A DNA stretch of 64,000 bases from Gamarada debralockiae. Its lineage: Eukaryota; Ascomycota; Leotiomycetes; Helotiales; Hyphodiscaceae. The translations under genes were made by a program, and so were the position numbers. Location: the NCBI GenBank assembly GCA_002803225.1, contig NXFV01001281.1, forward strand, positions 1 through 64,000, in the 5' to 3' direction. How positions within the stretch are numbered: position 1 is the first letter of the stretch; every line of letters starts with the position of its first letter. Under the pieces are notes generated by a model that saw only the letters and a list, made by a program, of their open reading frames with translations, was not told the DNA's origin and ran no database searches. This document shows, piece after piece, positions 1 to 11,075 of this stretch.

Positions 1-2573
1 ATTTTGTTCAATTACTTAGACGTTTTCTATACTATATACCTAGATAATATTCTGATCTACTCTAAGGACCCTCTAATATATAAAACACAGGTCAAGTAAG
101 TCCTAGAACGTCTCTAGAAAGCTAGTATTTAAGCTAATATTAAGAAATACAAGTTTAGTATGACTTATACGAAGTACTTAGGCTTTATTATTAGTACTAA
201 TAGTATCTCTATTGATCTTACTAAGATTAAAGTAATTAAGGATTAAGTACTACTAAAGATAATATAAGGAGTATAGTTATACCTAGGCTTTTGTAATTTC
301 TATTAGCGCTTTATATAGGACTATAGAACGATCGCTAGACCTCTTGTCTAGCTCACTTGTAAAGAGAACCCCTTTGACTTTAATAACTGCTATATACTAG
401 CTTTTGATACTCTTAAGTAACGGCTGCTCTTTATACCCCTTCTTACCTACTATAATACTAATAGGTAGTATATACTTGAGACCGACTTGTCCGATACTAT
501 TATTACTGTAGTATTCTCATAGCTAGGCTTAGATAGCGAATAGTACCTAGTAGGCTACTTCTTAAAGATAATAAACCCTACTAAGTATAACTACGCGATC
601 TATAATAAAGAGCTACTTACTATTATTAAGGCATTTGAGTACTAGAGAGCAGAACTTGAAGGAAGCAAGGACTCTATCTTAGTAGTAACTGACTATAAGG
701 TATTAGAGTACTTTATAATTATAAAGTCACTTATAGTATAATAGGCGCGCTAGGCTAAGATCCTCTCTAAGTATAACTTCCGAATTAAGTACTAGCTAGG
801 CAAACTTAATCGTATAGACCTATTAATACGCTAGGAACAGGATGTTACTCCCTAGGAGAAGCTTAAGAAGCTGAACTAGGAGTAAGTACTACTCTGGCCG
901 GATATACTCTCTAAGGAGCTCTAAAAGACAATTTAACTTTAATTAATATATATAGATACTATTACTCTACTGATTTACAAGTAATTAGAGCTTATTAACT
1001 ATATCTTAGTAGTAAACCGATCTAGTCCTAAGCTAGAAGACTATTGTATATTAGCTCGTAAGAGCAGCGATAAATCTTAGAGTCTGTAGGGCAAACTACT
1101 TACTCGCCGCAGTATACTTATAGTACTAGCCTCCTATAAAGGCCACTACCTCTATACTAAGTTAATTAACAAGGCCTATAGCCTAATCTTAACTACTTAT
1201 CCTAGTAAGATAAAGACCTATAAGCTACTATAGGCTAGATACTACTAGAAAGGCCTTATATAAGATATAGACTAATACGTCGCTAACTACTATATCTATC
1301 GAGTGTCTATAGTCCCTTGGGATAAGACTCTAGGGTTATTATACTCTCTTCTAGTTCTCCTTTAGCTATAGAAAGATATAGTAATAGACTTTAAGGACTT
1401 CCCCGAAGCTAAAAATAATATAAATACTATAGTTATTTTTATCGACTACCTTAATAAGTAGCCTATTAGTATCTTATATTATAAGACCTGCTCTATAAGA
1501 GACCTTATTATACTATACTATATATATATCTTCTGCTACTTTAGGCCGCCGGATACTATTATTAGTAACCGAGGCCCCTAGTTTATTAGCGCCTTCTAGA
1601 ATAAACTTAATAGCCTACTAGAAATAAAGCTCCTCTTATCTATAGTAGATTACCCTTAAATAGACAGCTAAACGGAGAACTATAACTAGTAGCTAAATTA
1701 GTACCTTCGTCTATTTATTAACTACTACTAAGATAACTAGCTTAAGCTGATTTACCTAGTAGACTATACTGCCGCAGTACTCCCCTATAAGTCCACTAGG
1801 ATATCTCTATTTATAGTCGAGTACGGCTATAAGCCCTAGATATCATTCGACTAGGAGGCCTTATCTAAGGGCTATATACCTAAGGAACGCCTAGATTAAT
1901 AAGAAGCCTAATAGCTAGCTTAATATATAAAGGGTATTTAGGCTAAGGCGCGTGCTAATATACTAAAGGCTTAGGAACAATAAGCTATATAAGCTAATAA
2001 GTACTAACAAGCTATCGATTAGGACGTGAAAGATAAGGTATAGGTTTCAACTAAGAACCTCAAGTTAAATTGTCTAAGCTATAAACTAGACTACTAGTAA
2101 TAAGGACTATATATAGTCCTAGACAAGATAAGACATAGCTATAAGCTTAACTTACTATCTACTATAAGAGTCTATAATACGTTCTATACTAAGAAGCTTT
2201 AGAAAGATCCTAGTAACCTACTACTTAGATAACGAAACCTTATATTAGAACTAGTATAGTATAAAGATAATAACAAATAGAAAGTTAAGGAAATCTTAGA
2301 TAGCTAAGTATATATATACTAGAAGAACCTATACTACTAAGTATACTAGAAGAGTAATAGGCTATAGGACTTTAGCTAGTATAGAGTCTTTAATTTAAAG
2401 GGTTATTGCCACCTGCTAAAGTAGTTCTATAAAAGTCGGCCGAATATAGTAGGACTACTAGTATACTTAAAGCGCTAGATTAAAGAATATAAGGCTAGAA
2501 AGGAAGAATTTAAGGAGTATACAAATGATAATAAACCTTTATATTACTAGAACTATAGTTAGTTTTACTCGCA
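1..2573 (+). mobile_element. RIP-degraded Ty3/Gypsy Pol (RT, RNase H, integrase, chromodomain-like), left end cut by the window
   Basis: Reading through dozens of stops on the plus strand recovers a Gypsy Pol. The reverse-transcriptase core reads YLDNILIYS at about 37-66, followed by a YLGFIIS block near 175-205; an RNase H block (LETDLSDT, then NYAIYNKELLTII) lies at about 470-630; an integrase block (VANYYICR near 1275, ISNRGP near 1560) and a VWVSTKNLKL tail lead into a chromodomain-like C-terminus near 2280-2560. Most stops are TAG or TAA where Gln or Trp is expected and the whole stretch is TpA-rich, as RIP leaves. Gag, protease and the 5' LTR lie outside the window. The element cannot be active. 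Confidence 0.9.
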
Positions 2574-2581
2574 AGGGGGGG
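2574..2581 (+). other. Polypurine tract of the Gypsy element
   Basis: A short A/G run ending in seven G lies directly between the chromodomain-like Pol end and the start of the LTR, the expected position of the plus-strand primer of an LTR retrotransposon. Confidence 0.65.
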
Positions 2582-2841
2582 AATATCACGGCGCGTGAAT
2601 CACGTAATACTAGATTTCCCCCGCTAGACAGGGGAAATTAACTAGAACTACTATATTTAGGGCCCTTGTTAGCTTGCGCTAGTAAGGACCCTATATTAGT
2701 ACAGTCCTAGGTCCTATATATAAGCTCGAGCTTCTTATAAAGCTCTCTTCTTTGTCTTCTTCTTTCTTTAGCTTTAGATTCTCAATACAAATGCGCGTTC
2801 ACCTATTCCTTCGGGTCTTATCTGGTGCAGCCGTTACAACA
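2582..2841 (+). repeat. 3' LTR of the Gypsy element (approximate ends)
   Basis: The segment starts right after the polypurine tract with a TATCACGGCGCG-like sequence and ends near GCAGCCGTTACAACA, about 260 bp. It keeps several GC-rich words (GCGCGTGAATCACG, GGGCCCTTG) that contrast with the eroded Pol before it and the AT-rich block after it. A TATATAAGCTCGAGC stretch near 2715 could be the LTR promoter. The 5' LTR is not in the window, so the ends are set by position and a CA terminus only. Confidence 0.6.
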
Positions 2842-4740
2842 AGAGCTAAAGAAAAGGTACCTTAATCTTTATATACCTTCTATAGCTCCTTAACCTTTAC
2901 TAAGGTCAGCTATATATATTTCTTCTTCTAATTTACTTTAATATACTTCGTATAGTGATTAGAGTAAAGGATAATAGTAGTAGTATAAAGAGACAAGGTA
3001 TTTGTCTTACTATAATACTTATTAAAGACCTCCTACCCCTTTTTAATATAAGAAGAGAAGTCTTTATTAGAAGTATACTTAGACTATTATATAATATTAG
3101 TACTATCTTAATTTAAAAGGAGTTACTTATAAGTGTATTCTCAAAGTACTATAAAAGGATATCTATTATAAAAAGCACTTAATCAAGTACTATATTATCC
3201 CCCTTAGTCTTAAGAGTAGCTTAACTAAATAGTTTAAAAAAGACTATAATTATATAAAGCCTTCTCTAATCTCTAGGGTTAAGATAATCGTCTATAAGGA
3301 TAATATAGTGGCTCTTAATATAAGTATTAATAGTAGTTATCTTTTTAAGAGTAACTTTTAGTATCTTATACTAACTGTTCTATCTCGTACGATTATCAAG
3401 AGAAATTATCCTTTCTACTAATTATCTGAACTCTATAAAACAACTAAGGGAGCTATAAATATATATAATAATATTATAAAGCTAGCTAAGAGAACCTATT
3501 AACCTAAATTTCGTCTTTCTTTCTTTATCTTTAAGCTCTCCTTTCTTCTTCTTCTTCTTATACGACTTTAACTCTTTAATTGTAAGAGAATTATAAAATA
3601 AGAAGACCTATATAGCAAGATTAATAATATAGCTAATATACTATATTTGCTATTAATCTAGATCCTAATTAAGGCACTCCTCTTCAAGTAAATAGTCTTA
3701 GATTATATAGTATAATATATCGTTTATAGTTATATTATCTCCTATAATAGCCCTAAGCTTCTGTACGATACTATAATCCTTAAGAATAGGGAGAAGTATA
3801 GCAAATTAATTATCTTTAGAATATCTTACTACTAGACGAAGGGCTAGAAGAGCCTTTTTACGCTTCTCTTGAAAATACTTTATAAAATAAGCTATAATAC
3901 CCAAAAGAAGATATCTATTTAGTAAGGTCTAAATATCAAGAGTAAGATAAATACTTGAGATTACTAATTAGAGCTTTTGTTGTATAGTATTTTTATAAGT
4001 AATATAAAATTAACTAATCTTCTTTAAAATTTAAGAATATATTATTATAAGGAAATCCTCTAATTCTAGATTAAGTAATCGATATAAGATATAGAACTTA
4101 GGCTATTCGATATATTAGAAAGGAAGATATCGTACGACAATCAAAAAGACTAAAGCTTTATTAATTATATCTTAATTAAAGTACTTTCTAAAGATTTGAG
4201 TATTAATCTCTTTTGTTTAGCTAAACGACTTTACTCGAAAGTAAAGTTATTATAATTAATTAACTATCTTAGTATTAAGAGAACTTAGTTTACTCTAGAC
4301 AATAATTGAGTATACTAATTTAAGGTACCTTCAGAAATTTATAGTAATTATAGACTTGTAAATTAAAGGCTTTATATAATAAATATAATATTATATCCTA
4401 GAATCAGAAATATCTTCTCTATTCTCAAGGAGTACTGTACGACTATAGGACTATATAGAGTAGGCGGTGAGGCCTCGTTACTTACTACAAGTAATAGTAT
4501 CAATCGACTAGGTTAATTCCTAAGGAATTAAGCTTGTCAAAAGCAAAGAATCTACTTTAGAAGTTATATTTGAGTATAAAATTATAAAGAATTATTATAC
4601 GAAGTAAAGAAAAGAGGAGGAGAGAGGCAGGGAACTGAAAGTTAGTAAGGATTATTAATCGCGATCGATCGATCGATTACTTACGTAATCGCGATCATGA
4701 TTAGCTCGCTTATAATAATCGCCGATAAAAAACCGCCCTG
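2842..4740. mobile_element. Unassigned AT-rich RIP-eroded block, probably old transposon sequence
   Basis: About 1.9 kb of extremely AT/TpA-rich sequence with no open reading frame on either strand. On the minus strand a basic, KKKK/ERK-like stretch near 3530-3560 could be the tail of a DNA-transposon protein, but no family motif was recognised. The right margin carries a GATC-rich direct repeat. It separates the LTR from the truncated PKS, so it or its insertion may have removed the PKS 5' part. Confidence 0.5.
4656..4696. repeat. Direct repeat TAATCGCGATC at the edge of the AT-rich block
   Basis: TAATCGCGATC occurs at 4656-4666 and again at 4686-4696, separated by a GATC-rich spacer and followed by another TAATAATCG word. 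It sits at the boundary between AT-rich repeat DNA and the PKS remnant and could be a terminal repeat or insertion scar. Confidence 0.45.
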
Positions 4741-4741
4741 A

Positions 4742-6177
4742 TTCCGTGGATATATGGACTTGATTCGGCAGGGGAAGTTGAAGGCTCCGCAGCCGATTTC
4801 AACTTATGGTATGGGTGACGTAGAAAAAGCATTCCGCACAATGCAGAGCGGAAAGCACATCGGTAAGCTCATTATAATGGCAAAGGAAGGGGATCATGCC
4901 AAGGTAAGTACCGTGGATAACCATTGAGCTAGTGTTTGCTGACTTGCAAATACAGGTGATGACTAGAGAAGCACCACGAACCGTTCTCCGAGGGGACGCA
5001 ACATATATCCTAGTTGGAGGAATGGGTGGGATAGGCCGAGCTCTTGCGGTAAGGCTCGTTAAGTCGGGAGCGAGAAACTTGGCCTTTCTTTCACGCAGTG
5101 GCGCCACAACACCAGCTGCCATAGACCTGATCAAGCTTCTGCAGCACGCTGGAGCAACGGCGAAGGTACTCAAATGCGATATCGGGAATATACGCCAAGT
5201 AGGGAGTGCTGTCGAGGAAATAACGCAGCATTTGCCTCCAATCAAAGGCCTGTTCCATCTCGGTATGGTCATGCGAAGTGCACTATTCGAGAACATGAGT
5301 TTGGACGACTAGACGGATTCCCTGCTTCCCAAAGTGCGAGGTACATGGAATCTTCACAACCTCCTCCCGAAAGATCTCGACTTCTTTGTCCTCATATCCA
5401 GCTTCGTTGGCGTTATGGGAAACGCTTCCCAGGCCGCTTATTCCGCTGCATCGTCGTTTCAGGATGCATTTTCAACCTATCTAAATCATCTAGGTTTGCC
5501 AGCGATCACAGTTGACTTAGGTTTGGTTACTGAGATAGGCTACGTCGCTGACCGAAATATACTCGAGAGCAAACTGAGAGCGCAAGGATACGACGATATC
5601 TCTGCGGATGAATGCTTGGCTATCATTGAGGAAGCAATATCGCAACCCTTCCTGTCCGAGCATGGCGGGAATCTCATAACTGGACTTGACCTTGGAAAGT
5701 TTACCGGTGGAGATATTCACCACGCGAGCCACCAGATCCCCCAGTCATCACATGCCAGGAGGCTAGCTCTGAGAGCATTCTCAGGACGCATGCTGAAAGA
5801 AGAGTCGGTAGCCTCGCTCAAAGTCCGCGAGCTGTTGCGCAAGGCCACATCCCTCGCGGCGGCCGAAGAGAAGGTCTTAGAAGCAGTGCGGATAAAACTT
5901 TCAAGTTTGTTGATGCTTTCATTGGATGACATCGATTTTTCAAGACCGTTGAGCTATTACGGCCTGGATTCGCTCGTTGCAGTGGTAAGTGCGGATTTCC
6001 CCATTCGCTCGAAATATTTATTTCTAATAGTGTTTCGAGTAGGAGATGAGAAACTGGATAGCCAGCGGAATTGAGACCACAGTCCCAGTACTTGAGTTGC
6101 TTGGCAATCGGAGTATTTCGGAACTTGCAAAGTCGATTACGCAACAGTCAAGTATTGTGAAGAAGTTACTCTCATAA
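4742..6177 (+). pseudogene. C-terminal remnant (ER end, KR, ACP) of a highly reducing polyketide synthase
   Basis: The frame opens after a TGA at 4739-4741 with the end of an enoyl-reductase/linker (KAPQPI, AFRTMQSGKHIGK). A GT-AG intron at 4904-4955 leads into a ketoreductase with the Rossmann motif GGMGGIG and the ISS and QAAYSAA active-site blocks. The Asn usually four residues after the KR Tyr reads Ser. A second intron at 5985-6042 joins GLDSLVAV to EMRNW, so the acyl-carrier domain keeps its phosphopantetheine Ser; the stop is at 6175-6177. KS, AT, DH and most of ER are missing, replaced by repeat DNA. One in-frame TAG at 5310-5312 (Trp expected) breaks the KR. Known family role: iterative synthesis of reduced polyketides. 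As it stands this cannot work. Confidence 0.88.
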
Positions 6178-6633
6178 GAGATTTCAAGCGTTCCCTGACG
6201 AGGAAGACCATTGGAAGAGGAGGGAGAGGAAGAGGACCAATAGGGTGAAGGAGGAGTGGTGTAATAGCACTAGGCCCATGATAGTTTGTTTACATTTCGC
6301 CTACTACTGGAATAAGGGTTGGCCATTTTTTTCGTCATAACCCAGAGATGGTGGCACGTGCACGCGCGACGTTGCGCCAGAACCGCGTGTGCTATGATAT
6401 ATCCTAATCCGTGCACGCGTGAGGGACGCGTCAGAAACCCGTGGGTTATGTAGCACAGTATAAGTTGATTCAATATGGAACCCAACCCATTCCTTGCACG
6501 CCTCCACCTCCATGTAGACCCAGATGAGCAGCTTCTGATCTGGGTCGAAGTGAGTGTGGATATGCTCTCGCCGTTGAGCGATAGTCACGTCCCACCATAA
6601 GCACTATATTAAAGAGCGCAATTGTAAGGGTGA
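6178..6633. other. Intergenic, with an inverted repeat
   Basis: No gene seen. It contains alternating purine-pyrimidine words (GTGCACGCG, CGTGTG) and the inverted repeat listed separately. Confidence 0.5.
6336..6450. repeat. Imperfect inverted repeat, arms CATAACCCA / TGGGTTATG
   Basis: CATAACCCA at 6336-6344 is the exact reverse complement of TGGGTTATG at 6442-6450. Between them are related GC-rich words (GCACGTGCACGCG and CGTGCACGCGTG). Could form a hairpin about 115 nt long or be a small MITE-like remnant. Confidence 0.4.
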
Positions 6634-7218
6634 TGATGGCTCAGAAATTCACCATCCACTTCGGATATCGTATATGGCGGCCTCCAGCTGTCGTACCATC
6701 AGAGCGAGGATGGGTATCTGGAAAAAGAGATATTCCGGGGAAGAATCATAGACGAATTAGCGACCATGAATTTTCGGTTGTCTCATTGTTTGCCGTTCCA
6801 GGCAACAACAAAAACAGAGCGACATGACTTACGACCACACAGCGCAGAGCAAAGCGAAAACGAGCGTTAACATATATATCGCCCAAGAGCTCCTATTATC
6901 GAAGCTTGGCTCGAGGACGCGCGCGAAGTACTTGCAGAGTTACACAAGGAATACCATGAGCAGGAGAACGAGCACGAGCACGAGCACGCGCAGGAGCTGG
7001 AGCTGGAGCTGGAGCTGGAGCAACAACAGCAAAACCCATATCAGCCTCAATCTTCACGGCCCTTGAAACAAAAAGCCGCGGCTATGAGTGAAAAACATCG
7101 TCGAGAATCACTTCGCAGAAAGAAGACAGCTTCACTGTCAGCAGGAGCGTTGTCTCACGAGGTTCGGGATCCTCTAGCGAAGGCTCATTTGAAAGCGGAC
7201 TTTACAAAGCATGGATGA
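6634..7218 (+). pseudogene. Unassigned gene remnant, acidic His/Leu-Glu repeat and basic tail, one nonsense codon
   Basis: One frame stays readable for about 195 codons from 6634 to the TGA at 7216-7218, broken only by a TAA at 6868-6870 (CAA would give Gln). The first part reads GGLQLSYHQSEDGYLEKEIF; after the stop come RPRAPIIEAWLEDAREVL, an (EH)n/(EL)n stretch from a hexanucleotide repeat, a Gln run and a basic stretch (KHRRESLRRKK). No plausible ATG lies upstream in frame, so a 5' exon is missing or spliced on. Not recognised as any family. It sits between two broken secondary-metabolism genes and may belong to the same fossil cluster. Confidence 0.5.
6970..7017 (+). repeat. Hexanucleotide repeats GAGCAC x3 and GAGCTG x4
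   Basis: GAGCAC runs at 6970-6987 and GAGCTG at 6994-7017. In frame they encode Glu-His and Glu-Leu dipeptide repeats inside the 6634-7218 remnant. Confidence 0.9.
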
Positions 7219-7374
7219 AAATGATCACGTCCGAAGAGGAACTCAGTGTTGTAATTGTAATGGTATGGCGACGAAAGGGGAACAAGTATCTCTTCCTCAA
7301 GATATAAATGTTGGTTCGGTACTTCACAAAGAGCATCTCAATACCAGCAACCCATAAACTCCGAGCTTAACGTA

Positions 7375-8400
7375 ATGGCGTCTCTCAATGTACTCCTAGG
7401 GCTCTTCATGGAGCATTCTAGTCTCATCTTTGCATTCCCACAACCTCCTTCCTCACCAACATCTACAATCAAAACAATCTACGAATTCCCCAACGAGACG
7501 TGGGTAGAGAATATCGCCGTGCGATCCTCCGGGCAACTTCTCCTCACGCTCATCACTACCTCCGATCTTACCAACTCGATCCCTTCTCGCCAACTGAAGC
7601 AACACTCGTGCACAGTTTTCCCAACGCCTCGAGCCTTCTCGGAATCGCTGAGATCCAACCTGACATCTTCGCCGTCGTAGTCGGAAACTGGTCCGCCGAG
7701 ACCTTCACCACAACAAATGGTTCTTGTTCCGTTTGGAAAGTCGACCTTCGCCCCTTTCATCTGCGACGACAATGGCAGAATAACTTCGAAAGCTGACATC
7801 ACTAAGATATCGGATGTTCCTGAAGCCTCGTTCTTTGAATGGCATGACACCACTTGCGCCATGGAGCCCCCATCCCCTCATCGCCGACTCAAGTCTCGGA
7901 GTAGTCTGGCGCCTCAACTACCTCACTGCGGAATACGAAATCGTTCTTGACAACGCATTGATGAAACCTATTCCGAACCCGCTGAATGTAGTATTAGGTA
8001 TCAATGGCGTACATACATGAGATGGGTATCTCTACTTTACGAACTCCTTCCAGGAACTCTTTGCTCGCGTCTCAATCTCTGCTCAAGGAACAGCAACAGG
8101 TCCCTACGAATTCGTCGCACACAACGGACTGGGTGATGATTTCGCGTTTGATATAGAGGGCAATGCATATATCACGCAGGATCCTGGAGATGCTTTGGAA
8201 CAGGTGACGCCGCAGGGGAAAATGACTTTGCTGACTGGGAATACCAACTCTACTATTGTGGAGGGCGATACTGCTGCCGCTTTTGGTAGAACGTGGAGGA
8301 ATTTCAATACATTGTACATTACGACGAATGGTGGCATTGCTGGATTGGTGGCGGGAAGGTTTTGGCTGTTGATATTCCTGCATTGTTGAGTCAGCAATAA
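7375..8400 (+). pseudogene. Secreted beta-propeller (SMP-30-like) resembling fungal hetero-Diels-Alderases, frameshifted
   Basis: Begins with a hydrophobic leader, then FPNETWVENIAVRSSGQLL, a block typical of the six-bladed propeller proteins found in fungal polyketide/terpenoid clusters (EupF/AsR5-type hetero-Diels-Alderases). Reading continues only by changing frame: near 7570 (into YQLDPFSP), near 7740 (into SKADITKISDVPEA), near 7830 (into LNGMTPL), and near 8350 (into GGKVLAVDIPALLSQQ). An in-frame TGA at 8018-8020 replaces an expected CGA between INGVHT and DGYLYFTNS. The natural stop is at 8398-8400. At least four frameshifts and one nonsense codon make it non-functional. Proximity to the PKS remnant supports one dead cluster. 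The enzyme-level name is inference from resemblance; the propeller fold call is firmer. Confidence 0.72.
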
Positions 8401-9260
8401 TTGCGGATGGCGAACAGACAATTAGGAGAGAATGGTAATGCGGCAGAATGGGGGAAGAATACGTGCCCTCTCTGCAGGAACAGAGTCTGAACCTACTCCA
8501 AGAAAACACAATTGTCCGCCATGTTTTGTCCAATGATCCTTGCAGGCACCAAGGCCAAACCAAGGGAAGCTGCTAACCAATCCATTCCGTTGGGACACCC
8601 CCAACGCCCGCATCCGCTCTGCACCACCTGTCGAAGCACGACTTCGAAAGCACACCTATTGCTCAAAATTTACGGCAGCACAGAAGCAAAATAGGAAGGG
8701 GAAACGCAGTGGAACGGCTGTCTTAGGATTCAAGGTCCTGCCCTCAACGTTCCGGCTGACAGAAAGCTCCTCTGCCCATTTTGTTGTCGTATTCTGGCGC
8801 TTTGAATTTACCACTTTCGAATGATCGGCTCCTTCGCAGGCTTAATACTTGCAATGGCATCTAGTGCAACTATTACCGGCTGGCTAGCACACCAGCAAAA
8901 CAACTAGAATGTCTGCTTAATAGCAGATTGCCACACCTCTGCTGGTTCCGATTCATACTGCTAGAAGCGTCAGTTAACATCCTTCTGCTTAAGCTCATAC
9001 TTGACCGCTAAGGTGATCAGATTCTTGTCACTTCTGCCACAATTCCCCGCGTATAGTACAGTTCCAGAATGAGCAAGGACTTTATACTCTCTGTACGTTG
9101 AACAAATTGGACTCTTTTAAGTACTTACAGACTTATGTGATTCTTAGGCTATAAATCTACGAGAAGCCTGCGCCCAAATTCTATTATATATCCTATAGTC
9201 GAATTCTCCAGTGTGAGTACACCTTCCTAATCGCTCGTGCCAGCCTAACGCGTAGCACGC
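8401..9260. other. Intergenic, no gene supported
   Basis: Short frames on both strands show no family motif. Base composition is normal, unlike the left-edge repeats. A short frame around 8560-8690 may be decayed coding sequence but cannot be assigned. Confidence 0.4.
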
Positions 9261-9775
9261 ATGGAACGACGACCTCGGCCATCCGACCGTACACCCCTGC
9301 GCGACATCGAGGCTGACCGTGATCTCGTACAAAAGCGGCGTGTTCTCCTTTGGCTGTGCGTGCGAGTTCTGCTCCTTGCCGCTGCTTGCACGCACCGGTA
9401 GTGATGGATGAAGGTGCTGCCTATGACTTGGACCAGGTCCTTGAGCGCCCTGCCGAGTCTCTCAGCCAGGTACATTTGTTATTCGAGTTGCTAGAAGAGG
9501 AGGGTATCTGTGACATAAGGATTGCGCGGACGTGCTTGCCCGAGCCAAGGTCTTCGCGGAGAGCGTATGCCGCTCGGAAGGTGCTTGCGGTTGATGACAA
9601 CCCGACGATGATCGAGTTCAAGCATCTCGCTAGGCAACCTGTGGACTACCACCTGTATGGTGAGAGGATGAGATGCTATGACGATAGCTGGGAGGCTCCC
9701 TGGGGGATATGCGAAGAGGAACTTGAAAACTGGCTGTGGAATACGGATGGGTGGTCGAGATACAGTTCCTCTTGA
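9261..9775 (+). CDS. Unassigned coding-like stretch, probably a fragment
   Basis: Open frames with strong third-position GC run through this stretch. The best is 9350-9775 (141 codons), ending in a Trp/Asp/Glu-rich segment (LYGERMRCYDDSWEAPWG, ELENWLWNTDGW) that looks like a real protein C-terminus. A second frame upstream (GHPTVHPCATSRLTVIS) is also open near 9265-9400, so a frameshift or short intron may lie near 9400. No family recognised, no signal peptide. Could be a small gene or the tail of a broken one. Confidence 0.35.
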
Positions 9776-11075
9776 TGGACATGGTAGCCGCATATTATAT
9801 CCTAATGAATGCCATAAAATCAGGATTATGTTTAGATTCAATCTGCATTTCTTTATACCAATTGTCTTGAAGCATCTAGCTTCCGAACACCTCCGAGCCG
9901 TCTTCCATCAACCCAAGCCCTGATTATTCTCCCGTTATTAATGCCTCTCTCGGTGTCTCCATCTTCCTTTGTTGCAATCGATATTCCCATTCATTGTCCC
10001 TCCCTCCCCATGGATAACGGTTGGTGAAGGATTTTCCATTCATTTGACGTTCGGTAAACCTCCTATCGTGTATGTCAGGGAGATGAGCGGAATTAGTAGG
10101 GGCAAATAGCTCTCGGCGATTGTTGGTCGTCGTAACTAACATTCCACCACTGTATTGGGACCCTTTCCGCTTGAAGAACCCTCTCGCGGACATTGAAATC
10201 ACATAGCATCCAAACCGTAGGAAGGTAGAAATCGGGGTGGAAGTGGATGAAGTCGTAATAGGAGCTAAACCTTGTCGACAGCTTCGACGTCGCAAAATCT
10301 TCCGCGACGCGTCTAGGCCGATCCATCAGCTTCCCGGGAACGTTAGTGGCGTTAAACCGAATAGCAATGCGTATTTCTTGCTGCGGAATCAAATTATCTG
10401 TCATATTGACAATACAGTACAGTATGAGACTTTGTATACCACTTCACTATTTTTCTTGGTGTGTTGCACGGCCGTGCGCGAGCCTGACTCGGTCTCTCCA
10501 CACACTAAAGTGACGGGGTGGGGCAGCACAACTGCCCGACTTAGACGACTTCGTTGGGGCTACAGTACTGTAGCACCCCGAGAGAAACGCTAAAAATACG
10601 CTAGCAGGGATCTAGCGTGCTCCTACTCTTACTGGTTATGATAGGCCGGAAGGTTGACCGGAGGATTTTCTGAGCCTAAACTCCTCCCCACGACAGGAAT
10701 TGAGCGACAAATAGCTTTTTAACTGGCGCTGAGAAGGAAATGAATTACCACCGCTAATTGTGATGCGACCGTGCGACTTGTTATCGTGTGAAATGCCGAA
10801 CAACCGAGCAGGAATCACTCCAGCAATTACGTGAGCACTGTAGCTGATTTATAAGTATAATAATAGTCTGGGCCGGAACCGGAGGTTTTCAATCATTGAT
10901 ACCAGCTCGTATGTGTTCCCGGGCGTTTTGTCTTGATCAATATTGTGACAAGAAATTACTTGGAATGTGCAAAGTATAAATATGATCAGGCCGGGACGTC
11001 ATGTATAGTCATCGATAAATTTCAGTTCATCGAGTTCTCAATTCTTCCAATTCATTGCTCATCCAAGTGTGTGAC
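9776..11075. other. Intergenic, upstream of the amidase
   Basis: No gene supported. A minus-strand frame at 10093-10404 (103 codons) has no recognisable motif. Contains the palindrome at 10555-10578. TATAAATA at about 10975-10982, roughly 95 nt before the amidase ATG, is a reasonable TATA box. Confidence 0.45.
10555..10578. repeat. Near-perfect palindrome centred on CTACAGTACTGTAG
   Basis: The 14-base core at 10560-10573 is a perfect palindrome and the flanks GGGGC / GCACCCC extend it with one extra base. A hairpin or a dimeric regulator site are both possible. Confidence 0.55.

Noticed and set aside
2842..4740. A named DNA transposon (Fot1/pogo-like) in the AT-rich block
   Set aside because: Only a basic tail and a GATC-rich repeat edge were seen; no DDE or helix-turn-helix motif and no matching terminal inverted repeat at the left side.
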